Counted from the first letter of the stretch, positions 35,562 through 44,940 are shown. The stretch: 64,000 nt of DNA from Mixta sp031457955 (GCF_031457955.1 NZ_JAVDXN010000008.1:1-64000); one strand, 5' to 3'. Program-made: numbers and translations. The notes: generated by a model not told the origin, from the letters alone.

Positions 35562-37955
35562 ATGGGGAAAGACTCCTCACCTTCACGCGTGATACGGCTT
35601 CTCACCGTATTATTCGCATTGCTTTGCGGCGCGTATTTACTGGTTGGCGGGCTGTGGCTCTCAACAATCGGCGGCAGCTGGTACTATGTTATCAGCGGCA
35701 TCGCGATGCTGGTCACGGCATTCCTGCTATATCGTCGTCACAGCGCAGCGCTGGTGGTCTACGCCCTGCTGCTGCTCGGTACAATAATCTGGTCAGTATG
35801 GGAAGCGGGTTTCGACTTCTGGGCGCTGGCGCCGCGTACGGACGTTTGGGTTATTTTCGGTATCTGGCTGCTGCTGCCGTTTGTTTATCGCGGCATTACG
35901 CCTGCGCATGGCGGCAAAGCAGGCGCTTCCCTGATGGGCGTGAGCCTGGTTGTCAGCGTTATCGTGCTGGCCTGGGCCGTATTTAACGACCCGCAAGAGA
36001 TCAACGGCACGTTGCCAACGGCGCAACAAACCGCACCGGCTGCGGCTGACAGCACTATCCCACCGGGCGACTGGCCAGCGTATGGCCGCGATCAGGCTGG
36101 CACCCGTTATTCTCCGCTGACGCAAATCAACGAGAAAAACGTCAAAGATCTGCAGGTTGCCTGGACTTTCCGTACCGGCGATGTGAAAAGGTCGAGCGAT
36201 CCAGGTGAAATCACCAACGAAGTCACACCGATTAAAGTTCGCGACACGCTTTACCTGTGTACCGCGCACCAGATTCTGTTTGCGCTGGATGCTACCACCG
36301 GTAAAGAGAAGTGGAAATTTGATCCGGAGCTGAAGACGGATCCGACTTTCCAGCACGTTACCTGCCGTGGCGTTTCTTATCATGAAACCCCTGCCGCAGC
36401 TGATGCCAGTGCTGCTGCCCCTGCGCTGTGCGCACGCCGCATCATCCTGCCGGTCAACGACGGTCGTCTGTTTGCGCTGGATGCGGAAACCGGTGAACGC
36501 TGCCCGGATTTCGCCAACAATGGCGAGCTGAACCTGCAGCACAAACAGCCGGTTACCACGCCGGGTGCCTATGAGCCGACCTCTCCGCCGATCATTACTG
36601 ACAAAGTCATTGTGATTGCGGGCGCGGTAACCGATAACTACTCAACGCACGAGCCGTCAGGCGCGATTCGCGGCTTTGACATCAATACCGGCGCGCTGCT
36701 GTGGGCGTTCGATCCGGGCGCGAAAGATCCAAATGCTATTCCGGCAGATGGTCAAAGCTTTGTACCGAACTCGCCTAACGCTTGGGCACCGGCTTCCTAT
36801 GATGCCAAGCTGGATATCGTTTACCTGCCGATGGGCGTTTCCACGCCGGACATCTGGGGCGGTAACCGTACGCCGGAACAAGAACATTACGGCAATACCC
36901 TGCTGGCGCTGAACGCGACCACGGGTAAAGAAGTATGGGCCTACCAGACTGTCCACCACGATCTGTGGGATATGGATGTGCCTGCGCAGCCGACGCTGGC
37001 TGATATTACCGATAAAGATGGCAATACCGTGCCGGTTATCTATGTGCCAGCGAAAACCGGTAACATCTTTGTGCTGGATCGTCGCAACGGTAAGCTGGTT
37101 GTGCCTGCGCCGGAAACCCCGGTTCCGCAAGGCCCGGCAAAAGGCGATCGTCTGTCGCCGACTCAGCCTTATTCAGAGCTGACGTTCCGTCCGAAAGAGC
37201 ATCTGGCGGGCAAAGATATGTGGGGCGCCACCATGTTCGATCAGCTGGTGTGCCGCGTTATCTTCCATCGTCTGCGTTATGAAGGTCCGTTCACGCCGCC
37301 GTCTGAGCAGGGCACCCTGGTGTTCCCGGGTAACCTCGGCATGTTTGAATGGGGCGGTATCGCCGTAGATACCAACCGTCAGATCGCGATTGCTAACCCG
37401 ATGGCGCTGCCGTTTGTTTCTAAACTGATTCCGCGTGGCCCAGGCAACCCGATAGAGCCGCCAGAAGGCGCTGCGGGCGGTTCAGGCACCGAAACCGGTA
37501 TCCAGCCGCAGTATGGCGTACCCTTTGGCGTGGAACTGAATCCGTTCCTCTCGCCGTTTGGTCTGCCGTGCAAACAGCCAGCATGGGGCTATGTCTCTGC
37601 GCTGGATCTGAAAACCAACGAAGTGGTATGGAAAAAACGTATCGGTACCGTTCGCGATAGCGCACCGGTTCCTCTGCCGTTCAAAATGGGTATGCCGATG
37701 CTGGGCGGCCCGGTAACCACGGCGGGTCACGTATTCTTTATCGCAGCCACGGCGGATAACTACCTGCGCGCTTTCAGCACCAATACCGGTGAGAAGCTGT
37801 GGGAAGGTCGTCTGCCAGCGGGTGGTCAGGCAACGCCGATGACCTATGAAGCTAACGGCAAGCAGTATGTAGTGATTTCTGCCGGTGGCCATGGCTCTTT
37901 TGGCACCAAAATGGGCGATTACATCGTTGCTTACGCGCTGCCGGATCAGAAATAA
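35562..37955 (+). CDS. gcd: Membrane-bound PQQ-dependent glucose dehydrogenase
   Basis: A 797-residue quinoprotein glucose dehydrogenase (E. coli Gcd is 796). Five transmembrane helices occupy roughly residues 12-140, followed by a periplasmic eight-bladed propeller that binds PQQ and Ca2+. Typical segments include DWPAYGRDQAGTRYSPLTQI, the paired Cys region CTAHQILFALDATTGKEKW, and the C-terminal GGHGSFGTKMGDYIVAYALP. It oxidises glucose to gluconolactone and passes electrons to ubiquinone. In many Enterobacterales PQQ must be made by separate pqq genes, which are not in this window. A terminator follows directly. Confidence 0.97.
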   Translation: MGKDSSPSRVIRLLTVLFALLCGAYLLVGGLWLSTIGGSWYYVISGIAMLVTAFLLYRRHSAALVVYALLLLGTIIWSVWEAGFDFWALAPRTDVWVIFGIWLLLPFVYRGITPAHGGKAGASLMGVSLVVSVIVLAWAVFNDPQEINGTLPTAQQTAPAAADSTIPPGDWPAYGRDQAGTRYSPLTQINEKNVKDLQVAWTFRTGDVKRSSDPGEITNEVTPIKVRDTLYLCTAHQILFALDATTGKEKWKFDPELKTDPTFQHVTCRGVSYHETPAAADASAAAPALCARRIILPVNDGRLFALDAETGERCPDFANNGELNLQHKQPVTTPGAYEPTSPPIITDKVIVIAGAVTDNYSTHEPSGAIRGFDINTGALLWAFDPGAKDPNAIPADGQSFVPNSPNAWAPASYDAKLDIVYLPMGVSTPDIWGGNRTPEQEHYGNTLLALNATTGKEVWAYQTVHHDLWDMDVPAQPTLADITDKDGNTVPVIYVPAKTGNIFVLDRRNGKLVVPAPETPVPQGPAKGDRLSPTQPYSELTFRPKEHLAGKDMWGATMFDQLVCRVIFHRLRYEGPFTPPSEQGTLVFPGNLGMFEWGGIAVDTNRQIAIANPMALPFVSKLIPRGPGNPIEPPEGAAGGSGTETGIQPQYGVPFGVELNPFLSPFGLPCKQPAWGYVSALDLKTNEVVWKKRIGTVRDSAPVPLPFKMGMPMLGGPVTTAGHVFFIAATADNYLRAFSTNTGEKLWEGRLPAGGQATPMTYEANGKQYVVISAGGHGSFGTKMGDYIVAYALPDQK

Positions 37956-37973
37956 TCTGACCTGCAACGCTGA

Positions 37974-38000
37974 CAAACCCCGCTAAGGCGGGGTTTTTTT
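37974..38000 (+). terminator. Intrinsic terminator of gcd
   Basis: AAACCCCGC and GCGGGGTTT pair across TAAG and run into TTTTTTT. It begins about 20 bp after the gcd stop. Confidence 0.93.
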
Positions 38001-38043
38001 ATGCCTGACAGATAAGCCGCGCGACCGGCTGCCACACCCCGGC

Positions 38044-39261
38044 TCAGGGTTTCTCTCCTGCTCTGCGCATTTGATAAAGGTTATACAGCGTGCCTGCCGC
38101 CATCATCACCGCCGTAGCAAGAAACACCATTCGCATACCCAGCCAGCCACCGACCATGCCGCCAAACAGCGGGCCGCACACCTGGCCGACATATTGCGCT
38201 GAAGTGGACCAGCCCAGCGCCCTGCCCACCTGCTGATGAGCAACGTGATGACGTATCAGGCTGGCAATACAGGGCAATAATCCGCCGAGCGCCATGCCCA
38301 TGAAAAAGCGCAGCGCGACCAGCTGCCAGGCGCTGGTAATAAATGCCTGCGGGATCAGTAATAGCGCAGCGGCTAAAAGTCCGCCGGTCAGCACCGGCCA
38401 GTGACCCACGCGATCCGCCAGTTTGCCCAGCCAGGCCGCTGAAATAATGCTGCCCAGCGCCGCAGCGGACATCACCACACCAGCCACCGGCGCGATACGG
38501 TCTGCCTGAGGAACAAACTGCGCGACATACAGCGTGATAATGGGTTCTATCGACATATTGGCAAAAATCAGCAGCATGCCGGTCAACAGCATCAGCGGCA
38601 AAATACCGCTGCGCAGGCTAAGCCTGATGGCTGCATGGGCACGCGGCTGCGCCTTTGGCGGTGGCGCTTCCTTCAGTAACAGGCAGGTGGCGAGGAAGGC
38701 GCAAAAGATTACCGCTCCCGCCAGCCAGAAGGTGGCACGGATGCCAATGAGCGGCGGTAACAAGCCGCCGATTAACGGCCCGGCCACGTTGCCCGCCATA
38801 ATCCCGGCGGAAAGCATGCCGAGCGCCCAGCCGAGATGGGCCTTTGGCGTTTGCGCGGCGACAAGAATGGTCGAGCCGGAAGCATAGCCGCCCAATAAGC
38901 CCGCCAGCAGACGCAGCGCCACCAGCTGCCAGGGCGCATCCGCCATGCCGATCAGCGACATCGCCACCGCCATCCCCAGGCTGGCGCGGATCAACATCAG
39001 TTTGCGCCCGTAGCGATCCGCCAGTCTGCCCCAGAGCGGCGCGGTCAGCGCGGCGGTAAAAAAGGTGGCGCCGTAGGCGAGGCCTGACCAGCGGGCGATG
39101 GCCGCCGGATCGCTCACGCCCAGCTCCGCTACATAGAGCGGCAGGAAAGGCAGCAGCAGCGTCATTGCCACCAGCGTGGTAAAGGAGCCTGCCATGCAAA
39201 CCCATAAATTGCGTCGCCAGTAGGGTGCCGGATCGATCCCTTGCTGTTGCCAGGTGCTCAT
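38044..39261 (-). CDS. MFS multidrug efflux transporter, MdtG-like
   Basis: A 405-residue major facilitator with about 12 transmembrane helices. The loop 2-3 signature GRLADRYGRKLMLIR (near residues 78-92) and the repeat version GKLADRVGHWPVLTG in the second half are clear, and the overall sequence resembles E. coli MdtG (drug:H+ antiporter). It lies 92 bp downstream of a LysR-type regulator on the same strand, so the two may share a transcript. Real substrates cannot be read from sequence. Confidence 0.85.
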   Translation of the reverse strand: MSTWQQQGIDPAPYWRRNLWVCMAGSFTTLVAMTLLLPFLPLYVAELGVSDPAAIARWSGLAYGATFFTAALTAPLWGRLADRYGRKLMLIRASLGMAVAMSLIGMADAPWQLVALRLLAGLLGGYASGSTILVAAQTPKAHLGWALGMLSAGIMAGNVAGPLIGGLLPPLIGIRATFWLAGAVIFCAFLATCLLLKEAPPPKAQPRAHAAIRLSLRSGILPLMLLTGMLLIFANMSIEPIITLYVAQFVPQADRIAPVAGVVMSAAALGSIISAAWLGKLADRVGHWPVLTGGLLAAALLLIPQAFITSAWQLVALRFFMGMALGGLLPCIASLIRHHVAHQQVGRALGWSTSAQYVGQVCGPLFGGMVGGWLGMRMVFLATAVMMAAGTLYNLYQMRRAGEKP

Positions 39262-39353
39262 CTTTTTCTCCTTATCGTCAGGCAGCTATGCTAACAAGCC
39301 GCAGCCACTATCCCGACGGTAAGCAAGAAAGTTCTCCAGAGGCGCGCTTTTGT

Positions 39354-40262
39354 TTATGGTGAGAAACAATCCATGGATGCCAGTGCTGCCTGTAGCTGCT
39401 GACAAAAGGTTGCTACCAGCGCGCGCGGCTGCTCGGGTTGACGGACAATCAGGTAGCTGTGGTAATCATCCATCTGCCAGTCAGGCAGCAGACGCACCAG
39501 CCGCTGCTGCTGTTGCGCGGCGCGCGCGATATAACAAGGAAGATAAGCGATACCGGCACCGGCAATGGCTGCGCTCAGCAATGCCTCGCTGTTGTTGATA
39601 CGAAAGCGGCTGTGAACATCAATATTGAGTTTTTGTTTGCCCTGGCGAAACGGCAGCGCGAGCGTATGCGCCGCGCCGCGAAACAGCAAATAATCATGGC
39701 GCGGCAGCTGCTGCGGATTGCTTATCGCCGCTTGCGCTGCAGGATAATCCGGGGCGGCGAATAACCCCCATGCAATCGACGAGAGCGGGTGAAAAGCGGC
39801 CACCGGCGGCGTTGAGCCGACGACAATCGCCAAATCGTAGCGATCCTGTTGCCAGTCAACGGGCCGATCGGTGAGGTCAAGATCGACCTGCACGTGAATA
39901 TGCTGCGCAACAAAGGCATTGAGCGTCGGCACGATACAGTGGCGGCCAAAATTAACTGGCGCGATGATGCTTAGATTACCGGCAGGCTGCTGGTGATAAT
40001 CGCGAATAAAGGCATCGGCACCCTGCACTTCCTGCAGCGCGCGCGCACAATACTGATACCAGGCGCGCCCCACTTCAGTTACTGCAATACGCCGGGTAGT
40101 CCGCTCCAGCAGCTTCACGCCAAGACGGATCTCCAGTTGGGCGATCTCTTTACTGATAAAGGATTTTGACAGACCAAGACTCTTTGCCGCCTCGGTGAAA
40201 CTCAAGGTTTCCACTACGCGGGCGAACACCATCATCGCGGTAATATTTTCAAGCGGCTGCAT
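39354..40262 (-). CDS. LysR-family transcriptional regulator
   Basis: A 302-residue LysR-type regulator of the class with an N-terminal winged helix (residues about 8-66, FTEAAKSLGLSKSFISKEIAQLE) and a periplasmic-binding-like effector domain. It most resembles the short-linker group that controls efflux or quinone-response genes. It is placed upstream of, and on the same strand as, the MdtG-like pump, which it may regulate; LysR genes are more often divergent from their target. Confidence 0.88.
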   Translation of the reverse strand: MQPLENITAMMVFARVVETLSFTEAAKSLGLSKSFISKEIAQLEIRLGVKLLERTTRRIAVTEVGRAWYQYCARALQEVQGADAFIRDYHQQPAGNLSIIAPVNFGRHCIVPTLNAFVAQHIHVQVDLDLTDRPVDWQQDRYDLAIVVGSTPPVAAFHPLSSIAWGLFAAPDYPAAQAAISNPQQLPRHDYLLFRGAAHTLALPFRQGKQKLNIDVHSRFRINNSEALLSAAIAGAGIAYLPCYIARAAQQQQRLVRLLPDWQMDDYHSYLIVRQPEQPRALVATFCQQLQAALASMDCFSP

Positions 40263-40337
40263 AAGGGCTCCCGACAGCAGATGACGGACAGCCTGACAAA
40301 AACGAGAGGGAAATACCAGCGGGAAGAGTAGAGAACA

Positions 40338-40357
40338 GAGCCGCCCGCAGGCGGCTC
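40338..40357 (-). terminator. Hairpin downstream of katN
   Basis: GAGCCGCC pairs with GGCGGCTC around a 4-base loop, 10 bp after the katN stop. On the minus strand it is followed by TGTTCTCTACTC, a weak U-tract, so it is a probable terminator of the yciE-katN transcript. Confidence 0.6.
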
Positions 40358-40366
40358 AGAAGAGGC

Positions 40367-41266
40367 TTACTTCTTCGGCTTCAGCGCTTGGGCGTCATCC
40401 GTTAACTGCTGTGAGCCAAGTTCCGTTCCGGTAGTGGGATCGATATCCGGATTAGAACGGGTACGCAGCGCCATGGTTTCGAGCAGCGCTTTTTCCTGCT
40501 CCGACAGCATCACCGATGCCAGGCCGTCGCCGCCGTCAACTGCGGGCTGCGGATTGGCAACGTAATCGAAATTCTCATCTGAATTCCAGCTGCCGCGTAC
40601 GTCACCGCCTTCTGACATATTGAAGTAGGTGTTAGCGTACTTCTCAATCGGCGGCAGTTTGCCCGGCGGGAAATTATTACGAATCGAATAAAGCGCTTTC
40701 TCAAACGAGATCTGGTGCGCAACTTCACGCGTCATCAGAAAGCCCAGCGCATCTTTGACGCCCGGATCGTCCGTCAGGTTGATTAGACGTTCATAGATGA
40801 TTTTCGCACGTGCTTCCGCGGCAATATTCGAGCGTAGATCGGCCGTGACTTCACCGATGGTATCGATATAGGCGGCGGTCCAGGGAACGCCAGCCGAGTT
40901 GGTCAGCGGCGGCCCGCCACCGTACAGCAGCGCGGTGATATGGCTGTCATTGCCGTTGCCGGTCAACGAACGGTAAAGCTCAGCTTCCTGTTCGGTTCCT
41001 TCGGCCAGCGCGCCTTTCGCGCCTTTGTTCAGCATCCCTACCAGAGAACCGATAATTTCAAGATGGCTCAGCTCTTCCGTCGCGATATCCAACAGCATAT
41101 CTTTACGTCCGGCATCATCATCGCCAAGGCCCTGGGTGAAGTAACGGCAGGCGGCAGCGAGTTCGCCCTGCGGCCCGCCAAATTGCTCAAGCAGCAAATT
41201 TGCCAGCCCTGGGTTCGGTTCCGCTACCCGTACCGTGTATTGTAACTGTTTGACATGTCTAAACAT
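40367..41266 (-). CDS. katN: Manganese catalase (KatN-like)
   Basis: A 299-residue non-haem manganese catalase that splits hydrogen peroxide at a dinuclear Mn centre. The ligand motifs are visible: Glu in GPQGELAAACRYF, EELSHLE (Glu and His), EARAKIIYERL (Glu) and REVAHQISFEKAL (Glu and His). In Salmonella katN belongs to the RpoS-controlled yciGFE-katN group; here it follows yciE by 71 bp. No signal peptide is present, so it acts in the cytoplasm. Confidence 0.93.
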   Translation of the reverse strand: MFRHVKQLQYTVRVAEPNPGLANLLLEQFGGPQGELAAACRYFTQGLGDDDAGRKDMLLDIATEELSHLEIIGSLVGMLNKGAKGALAEGTEQEAELYRSLTGNGNDSHITALLYGGGPPLTNSAGVPWTAAYIDTIGEVTADLRSNIAAEARAKIIYERLINLTDDPGVKDALGFLMTREVAHQISFEKALYSIRNNFPPGKLPPIEKYANTYFNMSEGGDVRGSWNSDENFDYVANPQPAVDGGDGLASVMLSEQEKALLETMALRTRSNPDIDPTTGTELGSQQLTDDAQALKPKK

Positions 41267-41337
41267 TGCTCACTCCTCTATAGAGGTTGCCAATGTTGGC
41301 AACCTCGATGCAGTGAAATGCCATTGCTGGCTTTATA

Positions 41338-41844
41338 TTATTTTTTTGCTTCGGTGTCTGGCTGTGCGGAACGCACCATGAACTGCTCGGTTACATCAGG
41401 CAGATGGTTCAGCGCCCAGTCAGCCATGGCTTTTTCCTGCTCGCGGATTTGCTCAAATACGCGAGCGCCTTCGCTATCGCCCGCCAGTTCAGCGGCGGCA
41501 ATCAGCGAGGTATAACAGGCGATTTCGAACTGTTCGAAGACATAGCCGCTGATGGCGCCTTTTACCACTTCATCAGAAGCGAACATACCGCCCATCGCCT
41601 GGCCCATCGCCGCCACTTTACCCATCATGTCTTTCATGGTGGAGCTGGACGTGTCCTGGCGGTCGATAACTTGCTGCAGCATCTGCTGTTGCTGGCGTGT
41701 TTCTTCAATATGTTGCTGCAGACGTGCTTTCAGATCGGGATAATGCTCCAGCCGCGAAGACATTTTTTCCAGCATTTCTTCTGCTTGTTTTTCCATTGCA
41801 TGCGCGTCACGCAGCCAGCTGAGATAGTTTTCCTGATAAGTCAT
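41338..41844 (-). CDS. yciE: Ferritin-like stress protein YciE (DUF892)
   Basis: A 168-residue DUF892 four-helix protein. It matches YciE rather than YciF (WLRDAHAMEKQAEEMLE, SDEVVKGAISGYVFEQFEIACYT split over residues 100-125). The ATG at 41844 follows GAGGTGAAAG. The family binds iron or manganese in a ferritin-like fold and is induced by stress; exact function is unknown. A yciF neighbour, present in E. coli and Salmonella between yciG and yciE, is missing here. Confidence 0.9.
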   Translation of the reverse strand: MTYQENYLSWLRDAHAMEKQAEEMLEKMSSRLEHYPDLKARLQQHIEETRQQQQMLQQVIDRQDTSSSTMKDMMGKVAAMGQAMGGMFASDEVVKGAISGYVFEQFEIACYTSLIAAAELAGDSEGARVFEQIREQEKAMADWALNHLPDVTEQFMVRSAQPDTEAKK

Positions 41845-42167
41845 ACTTTCACCTCGTGATAAATGAGTCAGAAAATAAGCCCAACGCACTCAACAAACAC
41901 CACGTCAGAATTACCTCTACAAGACTATTCACTGATAAAAAGTCCAGAGAATTTTAAATTCGATACATAAAAAGCGTAGGCAGCGAAACAGTAATTAACA
42001 ACCCTAACGCGAAAAAATTTGCGTTATGTTTTTGTTAATGCGATATAAAGCAGAAAGCTGCGATATTCAGATTAGTGCCCATTAAAAGGGCCAGAAAATA
42101 ATAAACCCCCGACGCACGTCATAATGCGCGTCGGGGGCTGAAAAGAGTGAGTTGAGTTGTTCAGCGC
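41845..42167 (-). promoter_or_regulatory. yciE-katN upstream region with a candidate sigma-S promoter
   Basis: This 323-bp gap separates yciG from yciE. On the minus strand CTACGCTTTTT (complement of 41969-41979) resembles a sigma-S -10 element (CTAYRCT), 129 bp before the yciE start. The gap also contains the yciG terminator (42106-42137), so yciE-katN needs its own promoter. The -10 call is by eye only. Confidence 0.35.
42106..42137 (-). terminator. Intrinsic terminator after yciG
   Basis: On the minus strand CCCCCGACGC pairs with GCGTCGGGGG across a 12-base loop and is followed by TTTATTATTTT. The 10-bp GC-rich stem lies 30 bp after the yciG stop. Confidence 0.9.
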
Positions 42168-42350
42168 TTAGCTGCCGGAAGGACGACCGCCGCCGTGGCT
42201 GTTTTGACCGCCTTTTTTGCCTGCTTCAGAGGCTTTTTCACGGTCGTTTTTGAAATTACCGCCGCTCTGCTGCCCGCCTTTTTTACCGGCTTCGGACGCT
42301 TTTTCTCGATCTTCGGCGAAATTACCCGAGTTACCACGATGCTGAGTCAT
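42168..42350 (-). CDS. yciG: KGG-repeat general stress protein YciG
   Basis: A 60-residue hydrophilic protein with two copies of the stress-induced KGG motif (DREKASEAGKKGGQ) and a Gly/Ser tail. This is the YciG/con-10 type, RpoS-dependent in enterobacteria. GAGGAG precedes the ATG. It is separated from yciE by a terminator, so unlike the Salmonella operon it appears monocistronic. Confidence 0.93.
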   Translation of the reverse strand: MTQHRGNSGNFAEDREKASEAGKKGGQQSGGNFKNDREKASEAGKKGGQNSHGGGRPSGS

Positions 42351-42661
42351 AGTGTTTCTCCTCGTTATTCATAAATAATATGCTTATCCAGTACTTCAGT
42401 AATGGAAAAGAATATTCGCGACTACGGGTATAAATTTAGTCGAGAAGCCGGGGAACGCAAATATCAGACGCAGCGGTAATAAGCGATTGAAATTAAAAAC
42501 AAGGCGTCGTTAAAATAGCAGATTTGAAAGATTTAATTACAATAGGATGCAAATATTAAATAAGCCGCCCTTTATTAACAAGCGTAGCGGTAAAAGGGCT
42601 GGAAATATGATCGTTGTTCAGCGTCATTCACTCAGCGATCCTGCTTGTCGATCGCTGCGGT
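42351..42661. other. 311-bp gap between yciG and the MarA-like regulator
   Basis: The region is AT-rich and should hold the yciG promoter on the minus strand; I saw no decisive -10/-35 pair. A short plus-strand open frame (42547-42780) has no ribosome binding site and runs antisense into the regulator gene, so it is not called. Confidence 0.5.
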
Positions 42662-43024
42662 TTATTGGCGACATTTTTGGCGGAATTCGCCGGGCGTCAT
42701 CCCGTAGTGACGCACAAAGGTTTTATGAAAAGTATCATGGGATGAAAAGCCATGTTGTACGGCGACATATTCAATGGTGACATTGTCCTCAACCAGCATG
42801 CGCGCCGAGGAGACCAGGCGCTTTTCGCGGCAAAAAGCCGCCAGCGTTTTCCCGGTTACTGCGTGAAAATAACGCTGAAGATACCATTTTGAATAGCCGG
42901 TTTTTTCCGCGCAGTCATCTACGGTAATACGCCGATGCGGATTGCTCTCAATCCAGCGCATCAGCTCACGAATCACGCCATAGGTGAACACTTTTTCGTT
43001 TGCCACGCTTACGCTTACGTTCAT
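42662..43024 (-). CDS. Small AraC-family regulator (MarA/SoxS/RamA size)
   Basis: A 120-residue protein consisting of a double helix-turn-helix only (TGYSKWYLQRYFHAVTGKTL and IEYVAVQHGFSSHDTFHKTF). Size and sequence place it with MarA, SoxS and RamA, which are controlled by their own synthesis. It begins 12 bp after the TetR gene, so its level is probably set by that repressor, as ramA is by RamR or marA by MarR. Target genes are unknown. Confidence 0.85.
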   Translation of the reverse strand: MNVSVSVANEKVFTYGVIRELMRWIESNPHRRITVDDCAEKTGYSKWYLQRYFHAVTGKTLAAFCREKRLVSSARMLVEDNVTIEYVAVQHGFSSHDTFHKTFVRHYGMTPGEFRQKCRQ

Positions 43025-43036
43025 GATTTTCTCTCT

Positions 43037-43618
43037 TTAACGTGCAGCGGCATCGGACTGTAACTCCAGCCGAATAAAATGAAGCAAATTGTGGCGCAGC
43101 ATTTCTTCATCGCTGTCGATCACATTGTGCATCGCCAGTAAATCCTGCCCTAATACCAGCGCAATCAAACGCCATGCGGTGGCGGGCGCAGTATCATGAC
43201 ACCGCAATTGATCACGTTCGATAACAGCGCTGAGCATGGTGTGCCACAGGTTAAGGGCATAGACAAAAATCTCATGCAGCGCGCGATCGTGATGGGCCAA
43301 CACTGACACCTCGCGCCAGATTTCAGTTTCGTGCGTGCTTTTGTCGCAGCCACCCAACAGCGCCAGCACGGCTTCAATACCGCTTACGGCTTCGCTGGCC
43401 GCCTTATGCTCCGCCGATTTGGCATGCACAATAGCGAGAAAAGCCTGACATTTTAGCTGGCTCAGCGAGGTGAAATGACGGTTGATATGCCCGACCGCTG
43501 CCCCGCTCTCCTGTGCCACTTTGCGTGCGGTAACCGCGGCGTATCCTTCACTTTCCATCACTTTGATGGCGGCATTCAGTAACAGCTCTGCCCGCACATC
43601 TGCTTTTAAATAGCCCAT
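43037..43618 (-). CDS. TetR-family transcriptional repressor
   Basis: A 193-residue TetR regulator with helix-turn-helix at residues about 10-55 (VMESEGYAAVTARKVAQESG and VGHINRHFTSLSQLK). The C-terminal ligand domain is poorly conserved. It is the first gene of a two-gene unit with the MarA-like activator and is divergent from tsx with 445 bp between. The Shine-Dalgarno region is weak. Confidence 0.85.
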   Translation of the reverse strand: MGYLKADVRAELLLNAAIKVMESEGYAAVTARKVAQESGAAVGHINRHFTSLSQLKCQAFLAIVHAKSAEHKAASEAVSGIEAVLALLGGCDKSTHETEIWREVSVLAHHDRALHEIFVYALNLWHTMLSAVIERDQLRCHDTAPATAWRLIALVLGQDLLAMHNVIDSDEEMLRHNLLHFIRLELQSDAAAR

Positions 43619-43836
43619 TCCGTTGTCCCGTGAAAGTTAACGGCTGTCAGTTTGCCCGTTTTTGAACAGCCGTTCAATAATTTTTCTGAACATGCGTTCA
43701 AAACAGGTTGACACATTTTGTCGCTCGCAACGCTACGGCACTTTTTTCGGCTAATCGTTTGCGTCTGAGACGAAAGCGATTGCCTACTATTGAAAACCCC
43801 TTTTATGACGGTTTTTTTAAACGCGCAACGTCTTAT

Positions 43837-43852
43837 CGTGATCTGCGTCACA
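43837..43852. promoter_or_regulatory. CRP binding site upstream of tsx
   Basis: CGTGATCTGCGTCACA matches the CRP consensus TGTGA-N6-TCACA with one mismatch. It lies about 37 bp before a TTGACA hexamer (43881-43886) with a TATTTT -10-like sequence at 43902-43907 (spacing short, 15 bp). CRP control, with CytR, is known for E. coli tsx. The 445-bp interval 43619-44063 shows no gene. Confidence 0.75.
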
Positions 43853-44063
43853 AAACCATTGAACCAAAATGAAACAAACTTTGACAAACGTGAGCGATAT
43901 CTATTTTCTATCGGCAGGATCAAGGCAACCTATGCGGGCTGCCGCGACGTACGAGTACGTCTTCCCCGGAGTGGCATATAACAACACCTTTCCGTCCAGC
44001 AATGGACACAGATTCCCGGCCTTCTCTGACTCAGCAGAGCGGCCTTTAAGCATGTGGTAACCA

Positions 44064-44933
44064 ATGAAAAATAAAATGTTGATGGCAGGCGCGCTGTTGG
44101 CAGCGTCATACAGCGTTGCTTCGCAGGCGCAGACTAACGATGCAACCTACGTCTCTGACTGGTGGCATCAGAGCGTTAACGTAGTAGGCAGCAACCATAC
44201 CCGCTTCGGACCGCACCTGAACAATGACGTTTATCTGGAATATGAAGCCTTCGCCCATAAAGACTGGTTTGATTTTTACGGCTACCTGGATATTCCTAAT
44301 TTCTTCGGCGCGGCAAACAGCTATCAACAGGGCATCTGGGATAAAGGTTCTCCGCTGTTTTTGGAAATTGAACCACGCTTTTCTATTGATAAGCTGACCG
44401 GCACCGATCTGAGCTTCGGCCCGTTTAAAGAGTGGTACTTCGCCAACAACTACGTTTACGACATGGGCCGTAACAGCGATAACCGCCAGAACACCTGGTA
44501 TATGGGCCTCGGCACCGATATCGACACCCACACCAAACTGGGCCTGTCGCTTAACGTCTATGCCAAATACCAGTGGGAAAACTATGGCGCCGCGAATGAA
44601 AACAGCTGGGATGGCTATCGCTTTAAGGTGAAATATTTCCTGCCGATCACCACCCTGTGGGGCGGCAACCTGAGCTATATCGGCTTCACCAACTTTGACT
44701 GGGGTTCCGATCTGGCGGATAAAACGCCGGGCGCCTTCCGCGCCAGCAACTCCATCGCTTCCAGCCATATTCTGGCGCTGGGCTACGATCACTGGCACTA
44801 CTCGGTGGTGGCACGTTATTTCCATAACGGCGGCCAGTGGGCAGATGGCGCTAACCTGAACTTTGGCGACGGTCCGTTTGAAGTGAAATCTACCGGCTGG
44901 GGTTACTACCTGGTAGTGGGTTACAACTTCTAA
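44064..44933 (+). CDS. tsx: Nucleoside-specific outer-membrane channel Tsx
   Basis: A 289-residue Tsx beta-barrel porin for nucleosides and deoxynucleosides, also a phage and colicin receptor in relatives. Signal peptide is residues 1-22 or so (MKNKMLMAGALLAASYSVAS). The mature protein keeps the Tsx features YVSDWWHQSVNVVGS, DWFDFYGYLDIPNFFG and a C-terminal aromatic end YYLVVGYNF required for barrel assembly. It is a single-gene unit with CRP site upstream and a hairpin directly after the stop. Confidence 0.95.
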   Translation: MKNKMLMAGALLAASYSVASQAQTNDATYVSDWWHQSVNVVGSNHTRFGPHLNNDVYLEYEAFAHKDWFDFYGYLDIPNFFGAANSYQQGIWDKGSPLFLEIEPRFSIDKLTGTDLSFGPFKEWYFANNYVYDMGRNSDNRQNTWYMGLGTDIDTHTKLGLSLNVYAKYQWENYGAANENSWDGYRFKVKYFLPITTLWGGNLSYIGFTNFDWGSDLADKTPGAFRASNSIASSHILALGYDHWHYSVVARYFHNGGQWADGANLNFGDGPFEVKSTGWGYYLVVGYNF

Positions 44934-44940
44934 CCATGCC

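Noticed and set aside
42547..42780. 77-codon plus-strand frame
   Set aside because: Runs antisense into the AraC-family gene and lacks start signals.
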